Assembly (NCBI GenBank): GCA_012656075.1
Contig: JAAKBF010000030.1
Span: forward strand, 806,001-870,000
Direction: 5' to 3'
DNA: 64,000 nucleotides
Source: Phytophthora hibernalis
Taxonomy: Eukaryota; Oomycota; Peronosporomycetes; Peronosporales; Peronosporaceae
Shown piece by piece: positions 54,643 to 64,000 of the stretch. Below the pieces are notes generated by a model, which was not told the origin of the DNA, did no database searches, and saw only the letters and a list, made by a program, of their open reading frames with translations. The position numbers and the translations under genes are program-made. Numbering within the stretch: position 1 is the stretch's first letter; each line of letters begins with the position of its first letter.

Positions 54643-55911
54643 TTAGGAGAAGCGTGGAGAAATAAGATGCATCTGCAGTGTAATCGGCTTCACGAGTTCT
54701 CTGATAGAACCTTCCTGCTCACAATCACTGGGGTCAAACATTTCGTTGTCATCTTCTTCCTCCAACACCATGCCTTCCCAATCATCGCCTAATTTTGCCA
54801 GCATATTATGCAAAACACAACATCCTAATGCACACTCGATGAAGGCGTCCATTTCAGTCTTCGACCTCAATTGGTTGCGCATTTCCCGTAATGATGCCCA
54901 TCATGACTTCAGCACGCCAATTGCATGCTCGTTTCTCACGCGAGACTTCGCCAAGTAGAAGTTGAACTCAGTATTGTCTTCGTTATCCGCAAAGGACGCT
55001 TGTATGCAGGCAGAACTGTACGAAGTGACGGATATGCTGAATCTGCAAGCAGATATTCTCCATCAGAAAAAAATGACTTGCATCACGGTAGATCGCCATG
55101 CGTTTAAAAACATTGGCGTCAGCACATGATCCAGGCCAACCACAGTGAACGGCAATGATTCGCTTGTCATTATCACACACCAACTGCATCGCTACTGAGT
55201 ACCTGTTGCCAAGACGTTCAAAATTCCAAAGCAAAACGTAAGATAGATAAACCGAACCAAATGATGTACTTCTCACCTCTTCTTCCTGTCGAAGTAGCTA
55301 CTTCCATCGATCGCAGGTCGCTGTGAAAGTGGCAGCGTCGTTCCGTCGATAAAGCCCACGCAGCCAGGAAATCCTTCTGCTGCCATCACCCGGGAAATTT
55401 CGCGCCGTCTTCTAATATAAGGCCATTCTAACCACTGCGCACGCACATCCTTCAGCGCGGTCAAAACTCGCTTGGTATACGCCACGACCGAACCATTAGC
55501 AATGCGGAAATAGCGGTGTAGCTGCCCGACGCTGGCCCCATTTCCATTTTCACCTAGCCGAGTCAAAGCCACGACAAGCTGCCAGCAAACTGGCTGCTGC
55601 TCGTGGCGTGCGTTTGGCGACGTCGAATGAAAGATTGGGTTGTCGCAGATGTAGTCGTGTAATGCACAGAATGATCGCTTGGAGATCCGCGTGAGCTGCC
55701 TGAAGTCCTTGGATCTTAGAGTCATTAGTACACCGAAGCGATGATCAGCATGTGGGGACACGAGGCGGAAAGAGAGGTATCGACTGGTCTCCACATATAA
55801 AAACACTGCTAGCACGTCCTCAGCTGCGTCGTTGTCTCCTCCGGAAAGGTAGAACGCATACACGGCTTGTAGATCTGACAGCAGCGCCTTCCGCGCTGAG
55901 CGGCGAGGCAT
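54643..55911 (-). pseudogene. Harbinger DDE transposase (DDE_Tnp_4 type), damaged
   Basis: Exon 1 is 55911-55277 (MPRRSARKALLSDLQAVYAF; first catalytic Asp in CVGFIDGTTLPLSQRPAIDG). A 74-bp intron (55276-55203) joins SYFDRKKR to YSVAMQLVCDNDKRIIAVHC. The second Asp lies in GWPGSCADANVFK, and the third acidic residue lies in the RVRNEHAIGVLK block (about 54,940). The gene ends ITLQMHLISPRFS at 54643. Breaks are one lost T near 55,070 and one lost T near 54,995, both in frame-shifting positions, and a TGA at 54901-54903 inside the otherwise conserved LKS-WASLREMRNQLRSK. The first two could be read errors. The stop is a base substitution and probably real. Confidence 0.85.
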
Positions 55912-56193
55912 GGCGCTCCTTCGGCTTGTGAGGGGCTCTGTCTGACTTTGCGCGTGTCAAGGTGACCGAAATACTTGGGTATTTCGAAATCCACCAGCCC
56001 GGAGCTGGTGGATTTGGATTTTGCCAAATACAGTGGTATTCTGAGGATCATGGGCGGATTTGATCGCCGGATGCAAACGAAATCTGGGGCATTTTGGTTG
56101 ATTCTGAAACCCCTAATTTGTGGGTTCTACTCAAAACTGTATTGGGCGATTGGTTGAATCTCCGGTGGTGAGCCATTCCTCACATAATTGGCA

Positions 56194-57092
56194 ATGGGAG
56201 ACATCCGCTCGTTCTTCGGCGTCCAGCCGCCGGCCAAGAAGCGCCGCACGACGACCAAGGAGTCGGAAGCGACCCAAACAGACCAAGACGCTGCCACGAC
56301 CGAGACGAGCGCGGAAAAACAGGATGAACAGGACGAACAGGACGCAGAAGATGAACAGGACGAACTGGATGAGCCTGTGACGAGTTTCAAGGCGCTGCAG
56401 AAGACAGCGCAGTTGCGCTTGCTCCTGCACGAGTCGTGGTTCGACATGCTGCAGAAGGAGCTCGCGCGCGGCTCGTTCCAGACGCTGACGCGATTTCTGG
56501 AGGCTGAGGAAGGCCGCAAAAGACGGTGTACCCGCCGCCTGCCGACGTGTTCGCTGCGCTGCGAGACTGCGCCTTCCCGCTCTCAATGTCGTGATCCTGG
56601 GGCAGGATCCATACCATGGACCGGGGCAGGCGCACGGCCTGAGCTTCTCCGTGCGCCACGGCGTCCGCCACCGCCGAGCCTCAAGAACATCTACAAGGAG
56701 GCCATGAGCGACGTGGGCATCGCGCGCCCGTCGCACGGCTGTCTGTCCTGCTGGAGCCGTCAGGGAGTGCTGCTGCTCAACACGGTGCTCACGGTCCGTC
56801 GCGGCGAGGCCAACTCGCACAAGAAGCACGGCTGGGAGCAGTTCACGGACGCCGTCATCTCCAAGATCAGCAAAGACGCATCCAACGTCGTGTTCCTGCT
56901 CTGGGGAAGCCTGCACAAGACAAGGCCGCGCTGATCGACGCCAAACGGCACCTGGTTGTGCGTACCTCGCACCCGTCGCCACTGGGCGCCACCAAGACGA
57001 AGGCGCCGTTCATCGGCTCCAAATGCTTCTCGCGCGCCAACAGCTACCTCAAAGAGCATGGCAAGGAGCCCATTGACTGGAGTGTGCAGTGA
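56194..57092 (+). CDS. UNG: Uracil-DNA glycosylase (family 1)
   Basis: A single-exon gene of about 300 residues. The ATG at 56194 gives MGDIRSFFGVQPPAKKRRTT, a short PCNA-binding-like start (I-x-x-FF) followed by a basic nuclear signal, then a long acidic linker. The catalytic domain contains VVILGQDPYHGPGQAHGLSF (water-activating Asp in GQDPYH), GVLLLNTVLTVRRGEANSH and the DNA-inserting loop TSHPSPLGAT, then IGSKCFSRANSYLKEHGKEP and a final IDWSVQ. It removes uracil from DNA to start base excision repair. Four single-base losses interrupt the frame: the A run 56,518-56,521, the C run 56,576-56,578, about 56,667-56,672 and the G run 56,903-56,906. A Harbinger element ends only 79 bp upstream. 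Confidence 0.93.
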
Positions 57093-57152
57093 CCGTGGAT
57101 GCTTTGGTCGCCAGCTTGTTACTGTCTACCTAATACAAAACTGACGCATCTA

Positions 57153-58368
57153 CTACCTACGCAAAGTGCGGCACCGTGCTCGTTGTCGGTAGCTCCATAC
57201 ATCGAGCTCTGCTAGCGTGAGAGGCATTTGCCGACGCGAGAGGAAGGCAACAACGCGCACTCGCGTCTCCACCAGAGCTTCGCGAAAGTGCATCAGCGTC
57301 GTCGTCGGATCTCGCTGCAACTGCTGCTTCCACACGGCGTCCAGGACGAGCAGCGAGTGCGCGAACACATGCGCGAGTGCAACCTCAGCGGGCCCTCCTT
57401 CTGCGCACGCGAGCTGATGAGAGAAAGCTGCTGACGCGAGTGAAGACGCGTCGCCCATCAACGCAGCGAAGCCGCGCAGCTCTGGGTGTGTGCGACTGGG
57501 TTGTTGCGACGTCTCGAGCTCGGCGTTCTCCGTGCCGCAACACGGGCACACCAGGGGCAGCGGGTCCTTAAGCTTCAAGTGACACAGCAGCATTTCCAGC
57601 AGATTCAGCGCGCACAGACACACCGGGAAGCGGTTTTCGCGCAGCATTCGCTACAGGCAAAATTACACACTAAGTGAGCAGAGATGGCAGCATTTCCTGA
57701 TGGAGGGGACGCTTACCTTGAATTCGTCGTTGAGGTGGTCTGAGCAGTACAGCAGCATCCGGACAGCCAATCGCCCAGACGTGCGGAGGTCGGACGCCGG
57801 GTCGTCGTTCTACTCCGACATGAGCGTTAGTAGGGCCCTACATGCAGCAAGGCAAGAGCAAGCAGCAACGCACTTGGAAGCCGACGTCCCGCCAGCGCAC
57901 GTTCACGCGTCCTTCATACGGCAGCGTGGAGAAGAGTCCGCTCCAGAGATGCTGCAGCATATCGTCGTCCTCTACACAGTGTGTGAGACTCTTGTGTCCG
58001 TCAAGAGGCAGACAGAGGTCAGTACCTGGCAGCGTCGGCTCGAACTGCTCGCGCGCCGTCTGCCGCAGCGCGTACATCTCCCCGAGCTGCGCCGACGTGG
58101 CAAAGTCCTCGTAGTCCACGATGCGGTCGGGAAAGACCCATTTCCAGCACGGCCAGCGACTGCAGGGTCGACAACACAGAGGTCGCGCCTCGTCCTCGCT
58201 CTCTTTCTCCACGTAGGACGTCGCGTGGCCGTTCCCCTGCGCCTTCCCGTTGACGCCGTTGCCATTGCCGCTGGCTGACAGGTACCTGGATAAACAGTCG
58301 GGAGAGCGAGCGTCCAAGTCCTCGTAGTCGCCCGCGTCCCCACCCAACAGAGGACGAGACGCGTCCAT
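57153..58368 (-). CDS. ELMO-domain protein
   Basis: Three exons on the minus strand: 58368-57874, 57809-57717 and 57650-57153, with introns of 64 and 66 bp. Residues 1-80 are a low-complexity lead (MDASRPLLGGDAGDYEDLDA) and a Cys-rich patch (LCCRPCSRWPCWKWVFPDR). The ELMO/CED-12 fold follows: LQHLWSGLFSTLPYEGRVNV, then RWRDVGFQ joined by splicing to NDDPASDLRTSGRLAVRMLL, which is the family core W-x-x-[IV]-GFQ-x-x-DP-x-x-D-x-R. The last exon has RENRFPVCLCALNLLEMLLC and a CPCCG pair of cysteines. ELMO-domain proteins regulate small GTPases of the Arl or Rac type. This gene has no frameshift, in contrast with its neighbours. Confidence 0.88.
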
Positions 58369-58795
58369 TGGCGAGAAGGCAAGATACTGCGTGCAACATC
58401 CAGCTATACCGTATCCGGGTATCCGGATAATATCCGCTGGGCTTAGTACTATAAAATGGTAGTATTATAATAATATTTATTAATAATACTTATTTGGATC
58501 GATCATCTTTTACGGAAAAACTATTAGTTTAGCTATCGAATACTACAGTTTATGCATAGTAATAATGATATTTGCGGAAGTACTATCGAATTCTACCGGT
58601 AGTTTACACACTGTAGTTGCCTAGTGCACCGATATCTTCCCGCATTCGCAGCACATTATTTTCTCCCGGTTGAGAGCTGTCAATCAAGATTAGTTTCCAA
58701 TTTCACCTCTAAGTTCAAAGTGATCACGGTACTGCGGTGCGAGTGATTGGGGCTCGCTAAACAATGCGGCCCGCCAAATCGCCGCGTCAGTCACA
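58369..58795. other. Short AT-rich intergenic region
   Basis: Between the divergent ELMO and acidic-protein genes. 58,425-58,620 is strongly AT-rich with repeated AGTACTAT/TAGTATT-like motifs and an imperfect inverted pair (near 58,447 and 58,592), possibly an old MITE. No gene. Confidence 0.4.
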
Positions 58796-61725
58796 ATGGA
58801 CCCGGAGGAGCGTCGCAAACGCCACGGTGCGTCGTACAACCTTCCTTCCCACCCATAGGCCAGTCATTAACCTCTTGTTGCACCACCCAAGACCTGTCCT
58901 ATGGCGTGTACAACTTCCGCGACGTGAAGCTCCACTTCTCCAGACAGGGCTGGAGCACCCGCAACGGACCGGAGCTCAGCTACAACCACTACTACATCAA
59001 ACCGGGCAAGAACCCGAGGAACAAGAAGCACAAACGGGGCGTCGACTACTTCCTGGGCGAGGCGGAGCTCGTGGCCTACGCGCGCAAGATGGAGATCTTC
59101 GGGGACATTGAGACGGAGCCAATGCCTGAGACTGCCAGTGCACGGGGCAAGCGTCGAGCGCGCAGTTGCAGCAGTGCACGGGGCAAGCGTCGAGCGCGCA
59201 GTTGCAGCAGTGCAAGGGCGAGTCAGACGACGGTGGAGATGGACAGTGGAAGTGATGGGGACTGGAGACCGAGACCGAGACGCGAGCACAAACGCCACCG
59301 ACGACGGTCGAATGAGAACCAGGAGGGAGACAACGTGGACAACCCCATCGCACTGTCGTCCGACTCGAGCGACGAGGAGAGTTTTGTGGACACCAGTGGA
59401 GCTGCTGTTGATGTTAGCAGTTATGACGAAGAGGACGAGGAGTGGACGCTAGGAGGAGACTCAACCGGCGGGTTTCAACAGGAAGAAGACGAAGAGGAGG
59501 AGCTGTCAGAGGAAGACTCGTCTTCTTCTTCAGAAGAGGATAGTGATGAACCAGAGGATGAAGATGAATTCTATGTAGTGGAGTCATCCCAGGAAGCTGT
59601 CAAACGAAAGGTAAATGGGAAGCACCGATCCCATGCAAAAGCTCAAGGCGTCAAACGAGAGGTAAATGGTAAAGCCAAGGACAGAGACAAATTTACAGCT
59701 CAAGCTGAAGGGAAGACTGATACCCGGCGAGACGACAGCTCTGCAAGTTCGTCGGACGACGAAGATAAAGACCACAAGAGTTCACGGCCTCTACTGACAA
59801 CAACCCAGAAGAAGCGCGCTAAAGTCATGCAGACTGCGAGGATCCCTGAAAATGTATTGAGTCGCCGACGCGAGAGGAAGAAAGCTGCCGCATCCTTGCA
59901 GAACAAACACAAAGGCCTCCAAATTCGCATCGGGAAGAAAGCCAAGTCTGCGCCACGAAGCGTGCTGCAACATATCACTCACGAGCAAGAAGGAGGGTGG
60001 GGGACAATGAAGACAACAGCTTTAGCCTGGACGTTGAGGAGAATGGCGAATCGCCTCCGCGACGACCACCGTCGAGAGCGCACTCCCGAGCGAATAGTGT
60101 CAGGTCTTCTTCTCCCGCAACGAGTGTTGTGGCCTCAAGCCCATCTCCAGAGTTGGAAGAAGAGGAAAAGAGGAAGCTCCGCCGGCGTCTCCTCCTCCGG
60201 CATCGACGAGCAATGATCCACCATCTCCAACAGTAGAAACAGCAGCCACCACTTTGCACTCGTTTATCTCTTCGTCGGCAAACGGTACTCGGACCCCCAT
60301 TGTTACCTCCTCTTCACGCCCGACGGTCGGTATCTCGTCTTCGACAAACGGTGCCCCGGCGCCCACAATGAACCCCTCTGTATCCCAGACGAACGATGTG
60401 AACGCTGCCAGCACTGCGCAAGTTTGGATGGAGTTAACGCAAGTGGTGCTGCCCCAGATCTCGACAACAAATACCACATCCGTGTCACGGTGTCGGCGGA
60501 CAAACCTCCAGTTCATACAATTTGGATGAAGAATCTGTCGTCTCATGAGCAGCGCGAGTCCAGTTTTATCGATGTCGTGGAGCTTCCCGGCGCGAAAACC
60601 GATCTCCGTGTGCCGACTTCGACTGTCCTGACGGCTTTGTTTCGATGCCTGAGCAGCCAGCCTGATGCAGTTGTAATCGTTGGGCCAGAGCCTCGGGCTA
60701 CTGCAGAGTTGAAGCCCGCATCGGAGAAGGGAGAAGTGCAGCTGCAAACGTCCACAGCAGAGAAAAATTCTGGTGATGGCGACGCCGAGGGAAACGGGCT
60801 GACGCTGGTCGTGGCATACCCAGCACTCGATCTCTTTCGAGTGGATCACCATTTTCCGATGAAGGTAGTCTCGTCAGACCAACATCTACAACACCTCGCA
60901 AAGGAGTTAGAGAGCCTAAGAGAACAGCTTAATCTCACCCAAAGCGACCGGGATAAGCTGTGCGAGCAGCTCCGGCAACAGGAGGAGGAACACGAGCGGA
61001 CGCTGTCGCAGCAAGTTGAAGCACAAGTGAAGGCTAGGATCGCAGCTCAGGGCCCACGGCCGCATGGCCCACGGCCGCAGGAGCCACCAAACAAGGAAGC
61101 GTTGGAGCAGCAAGTAGCTGGGCTTGTGGAAGAAAAGACTCAGGCTCTAAAGCAGGTCCAAGAGAAGGAGAAACGAGCCCGAGACAGAGCCCGGAGGTGG
61201 GTTTTCGCGCGCTCAGACTGGATGTCGGCATTTCAACCGTGCCGGACGCTGATGGCTGACGCCACCGCAGATACGGAGACGTCTCTCCTCCGGCCAGTTA
61301 CAGCATCCTGTGCGCGCAAGCACGTAGTGGAGTGGAAAGAGGTGCTCGAGATCGCGGAGCCGTTCTTCCAGCCGACTACATCCAATTCCACCCGATCCAT
61401 TACCGTTGTGAAAGATGGCGTGTATCAAGTAAATGCGAACGTGAGCCACGACAGCTCAGCGCAACTACGATTCGTGATAACTCCCGCAGAGGCTTCACCT
61501 CGCGAGATCGCGCCTACGAAAGTGCTGTTGTACGACAATAAGCGACGCGTCTCGCGCGTGGACACGGTGCTGACGCTGCGTGCGTTGGACCAACTCTCAT
61601 TCGAGCTGCGGCTACTGGACTCCTCCGCGGCTCCTTCGCAGCAGGAGGAGTGGCTGCGGACGCCCATGCCCGCGCACAACCGCCTACTGGTCGTGGTATT
61701 GGACGAGCATGCGGTGCACGCATAG
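58796..61725 (+). CDS. Large acidic/coiled-coil protein with N-terminal YFLGE-type module, function unknown
   Basis: Exon 1 is 58796-58826 (MDPEERRKRH). A 65-bp intron (58827-58891) joins it to DLSYGVYNFRDVKLHFSRQG. The first domain (about 10-80) contains LSYNHYYIKPGKNPRNKKHK and GVDYFLGEAELVAYARK. A perfect double of SARGKRRARSCS follows, then a long Asp/Glu/Ser-rich region, a basic stretch (NVLSRRRERKKAAASLQNKH), a Ser/Pro/Thr linker, a folded domain from about 60,440 (DNKYHIRVTVSADKPPVHTI), a coiled coil (ELESLREQLNLTQSDRDKLC) and a beta-rich C-terminus (SITVVKDGVYQVNANVSHDS) reminiscent of C1q/TNF-like jelly rolls. Three missing bases (about 59,996-60,003, 60,178-60,184 and 60,421-60,424) are needed to join the parts, so two separate genes remain possible. 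Confidence 0.6.
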
Positions 61726-63760
61726 GCGGCGAAGACCAATTGAATGGAACTAGCTGCGTTTACAGGGGCTAGATGTGTATTGTAAATAGCCCCGCATGCA
61801 AGTGATAATGAACTGCTATAACTTGCGAACAACTTGGTGATCATGGACGTTGAAGTTGGTCGGCTGTTGGGAAGCTTCTTTCACTGTCGTTGCATTGCAA
61901 TTTGTTCGTTGCATTGTGGTCAAGTGTGGATACACTGCAGGATGACTCGCCTTCAGACGACAAGGCAATGCCGCCTAAGAGCACACCCGGCGGGCAATCG
62001 TGGCTGTGATGAGGTGTCAGGCGGGGGTGACACCTACCGGCCACACCGCTCGCTCCAACTCATTTCAGCTTGTTGCTCAGTGCGACTGCCACGCTGGACT
62101 CGTGGCTATAGAGTCGCATCTCATCGTCTCACCTCGGTGTGCCACGGCGCGACTTGGTGTCAGTGCTCCGGCCGGCTTTCATAGGATTTCTTAGCGGTAG
62201 AAACTCGATCGCATTGAGCTAATTTTAATACAATAGCAGAGCGGTGCTTGGGTCGTACATATCCTCAGTCTCTGCTGCGCGCATCTGATACAGTGCAGTT
62301 GGAAACTGTGACAGCGGTGTAAGCGTGACAGCTTCTTGCTCTTCATCGCGACGACGCATCAAATGGTGTTCGTTGCCGAGCAGAAAGCGCGATGGCTTAA
62401 TTAAAAGCAGATCGCCGCGCTGTTAATTCGAGGAGCAGCTGTCCGACCCGGCACATTTGCGGAGCTCCGTCCTGGCAACGGAATCTTAACTCGGCGGCAA
62501 GGGGAGCGCCTATCCAGAGTTGGCATCCAGCAGTGATAGTACTGCGCGGTGGCGTCAGCGAAGACCATCGTCTTCAGACGCACGCCAACTTGGCCGCCCC
62601 GAATCGCGTTCGCAGCTCGCAGCTCGCAGCGTCCGTCTGGCGGGTGTCGTGGAGCTTCTCTCTCGCGAGGACGCCCACCTGTTCTGGCCGGTGGGCTGCT
62701 CTATGCAAGACGTCGGGAAGCGGTGCGGCGACGTCGGTCACTCCTGTCCGCGCGGTTGACTCACGGCAGCCGCAAACAGCAGCTCGGAGAAAGCAGCTGC
62801 CCGAGCGCTTTCAAGGGCTCTCTTATCGCCCGCCAAGAGGAACTCGGGCACGTGCGTGTCGTAGGCGCGCCGCTGACAGCGCCATCCTGCAGGATTTGGC
62901 CGCGATGGACGCAGTCGTCACTGGAAACTCGCCTCGCTGGCATGAGGTCAGCAAACCCTGGAGACACCAACGGCACCGACGCTGCGACTCCGACCTCTGC
63001 CTCGTTCTTAAAGTCTGTAGGTCTTCACGAAAACATTGTCCCATGTGCTGGCATTCGCCGGCTGCTGCAGTTTACCAGTCCCGCGCGGGTGGATTGTCGA
63101 TTTTGGTAGTCTCCGGCAGCTGTTGCCGACCGTCAGTGAACTGCTCTAAAGAAAGCCACCAACACCTGGAGGCAATTGCAACTCAACTCGCACGACTCCA
63201 ACAGCAGCGCCAATATTTTTAAAAGCATTAAAATGCTGGTGTCTGTACTGGTAACTTCACGTTGAAGCGGTGAGATGGTCGGAGCTTGCGTGTAGGATGG
63301 GGAGAGAAACCTGCCCGTCAACCAAGTCTCTCGTAATTAAAAGGTTGTATTTTAGCGGAGCTGCTCGCCGCTCCCGCAAGTGTTGGTCTCGCCTTCCTCG
63401 TCCTCGGGCAGCTGTCGTGCGTTTGCGCCTCGCCCACGCAGGCGCCGTGTAATCTCATCTCGGCTCGGCTCTGTCGGTTGCGGCGGCTGGAATTGCCTCG
63501 GTGCTTCCCTAGTCCTCGCAAGAAATTAGCCAGCCATTCCTCGCTTTCTTGTCTGTAGAGGCATCGCGATAAGAGCGTGGAGACTGACCCCTTGCAAGTC
63601 GATCGCACCTAGTCGAAGGCAGCAATCACTACCCCTCCTAGGTGCGATCAAATTAGACAGGGTCGGGCCTCCTCGATACAGCTGTGCCTACCATATTGCC
63701 ATTTCCCATTTGGCCGCGTCCCACTCACTCGTCTCTCAGCCGCTCACCTCACACGAAACC
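61726..63760. other. Two kilobases without a secure gene
   Basis: Overlapping plus frames (62520-62759, 62533-63222, 62549-63109) are Arg/Ser-rich, with occasional protein-like segments such as VVELLSREDAHLFWPV (near 62,650), and an end CSKESHQHLEAIATQLARLQ before the stop at 63,222. They could be one decayed or frameshifted gene, but I recognise no domain. 63,600-63,655 contains an inverted pair TCGATCGCACCTAG / CTAGGTGCGATC. Confidence 0.35.
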
Positions 63761-64000
63761 ATGCTGCAGAACGACTACGGCTACTCGCACTACCAGGCGC
63801 AGCACCAGCACAGCGGCGAGCGCCCCAAGCTCTTCGGCGCGTCGCTGGACACGGGCAGCAACGGCTACCAGCAGCATGGCCCGGGCATGCACGACTTCCA
63901 GCAGCTCGTGCACCCGAACAACATGACGCCGCAGCATCACATGCAGCAGACGCCGCAGCACCACCAGACGTCGCAGCACCAGAACGACTTCGACCACGAG
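63761..64000 (+). CDS. Gln/His-rich protein, 5' end only
   Basis: The ATG at 63761 opens a frame that is still open at the window end (80 codons). The peptide starts MLQNDYGYSHYQAQHQHSGE and continues with RPKLFGASLDTGSNGYQQH and a strongly Gln/His-rich stretch (PQHHMQQTPQHHQTSQHQ). Such composition is common at the start of transcription regulators, but no domain is visible yet. The preceding sequence CCACTCACTCGTCTCTC is pyrimidine-rich, as before other oomycete starts. Confidence 0.6.
   Translation, partial: MLQNDYGYSHYQAQHQHSGERPKLFGASLDTGSNGYQQHGPGMHDFQQLVHPNNMTPQHHMQQTPQHHQTSQHQNDFDHE

Larger units (their letters stand above)
53202..56114. mobile_element. Complete PIF/Harbinger DNA transposon with two convergent genes
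   Basis: Terminal inverted repeats AGGGGTTTCAGAATC lie at 53202-53216 and, inverted, at 56100-56114. Both are flanked by AAT (53199-53201 and 56115-56117), a 3-bp target duplication. The plus strand carries the Myb/SANT-like helper gene (53361-54593) and the minus strand the DDE transposase (55911-54643), tail to tail. A 27-nt hairpin (AATCCACCAGC-CCGGA-GCTGGTGGATT, about 55,988-56,014) lies between the right end and the transposase start. It sits directly against the LINE tail on the left and 79 bp before the uracil-DNA glycosylase start on the right. Confidence 0.88.

Noticed and set aside
60217..60427. In-frame plus-strand segment (containing RYLVFDKRCPGAHNEP) directly upstream of the coiled-coil part
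   Set aside because: It has no start codon before the conserved part. The alternative frame gives a typical Ser/Pro/Thr linker continuous with both sides. cDNA would settle it.
1..64000. tRNA, rRNA, CRISPR arrays, bacterial operons or bacterial-type promoters
   Set aside because: No cloverleaf, rRNA-like block or regularly spaced direct repeats were seen. Introns and gene content are eukaryotic.

Overview
The window looks like nuclear DNA of a plant-pathogenic oomycete, most likely Phytophthora or a close relative. It carries secreted RXLR-dEER effector genes, very short introns (about 55-75 bp, GT...AG), GC-rich compact housekeeping genes, an axonemal dynein heavy chain (a zoospore flagellum protein), and Phytophthora-type retroelement, PiggyBac and Harbinger debris.

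Region 1 (about 1-27,700) is gene-sparse and repeat-rich. It holds a decayed gag-pol retroelement (2.7-7.1 kb), hAT debris, a degenerate PiggyBac-like transposase region (12.3-14.7 kb), a frameshifted tandem-repeat coding relic on the minus strand (14.7-16.0 kb), an RNase H relic, an internally deleted Ty1/copia element (20.8-23.05 kb) and several small inverted-repeat elements. Embedded in it are two complete RXLR effectors (8,468-9,214 minus; 11,100-11,579 plus), one effector with a degenerate RXLR motif (24,936-25,361 plus), and a C-terminal pseudogene fragment of a paralogue of that last gene (about 1,989-2,196 minus).

Region 2 (27,862-50,498) is a compact housekeeping island: BolA-like protein (+), kinesin-1-like motor (-), delta-9 desaturase (+), ornithine carbamoyltransferase (+), a roughly 4,500-residue axonemal dynein heavy chain (+), a NUDT22-like Nudix protein (-) and ATG3 (+). 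BolA and kinesin converge with a 9-bp gap. Kinesin/desaturase and NUDT22/ATG3 are divergent pairs sharing short promoters.

Region 3 (50.5-56.1 kb) is a mobile-element block: a second copy of a small repeat first seen at 7.7 kb, a degenerate TGAGTGTG-rich repeat, a LINE 3' end, and a structurally complete PIF/Harbinger element (53,202-56,114) with matching terminal repeats, a 3-bp target duplication and two convergent genes.

Region 4 (56.2-64 kb) returns to genes: uracil-DNA glycosylase (+), an ELMO-domain protein (-), a large acidic/coiled-coil protein sharing a short YFLGE-type module with the PiggyBac-like relic (+), about 2 kb with no secure gene, and the first 80 codons of a Gln/His-rich protein cut by the window end.

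Most long conserved genes are broken only by isolated single-base deletions, many of them in short homopolymer runs. The proteins are otherwise intact, so these are more likely sequencing or assembly errors than pseudogenes. Gene coordinates below span such breaks, and exon boundaries are given in the evidence. No rRNA, tRNA or CRISPR array was seen.
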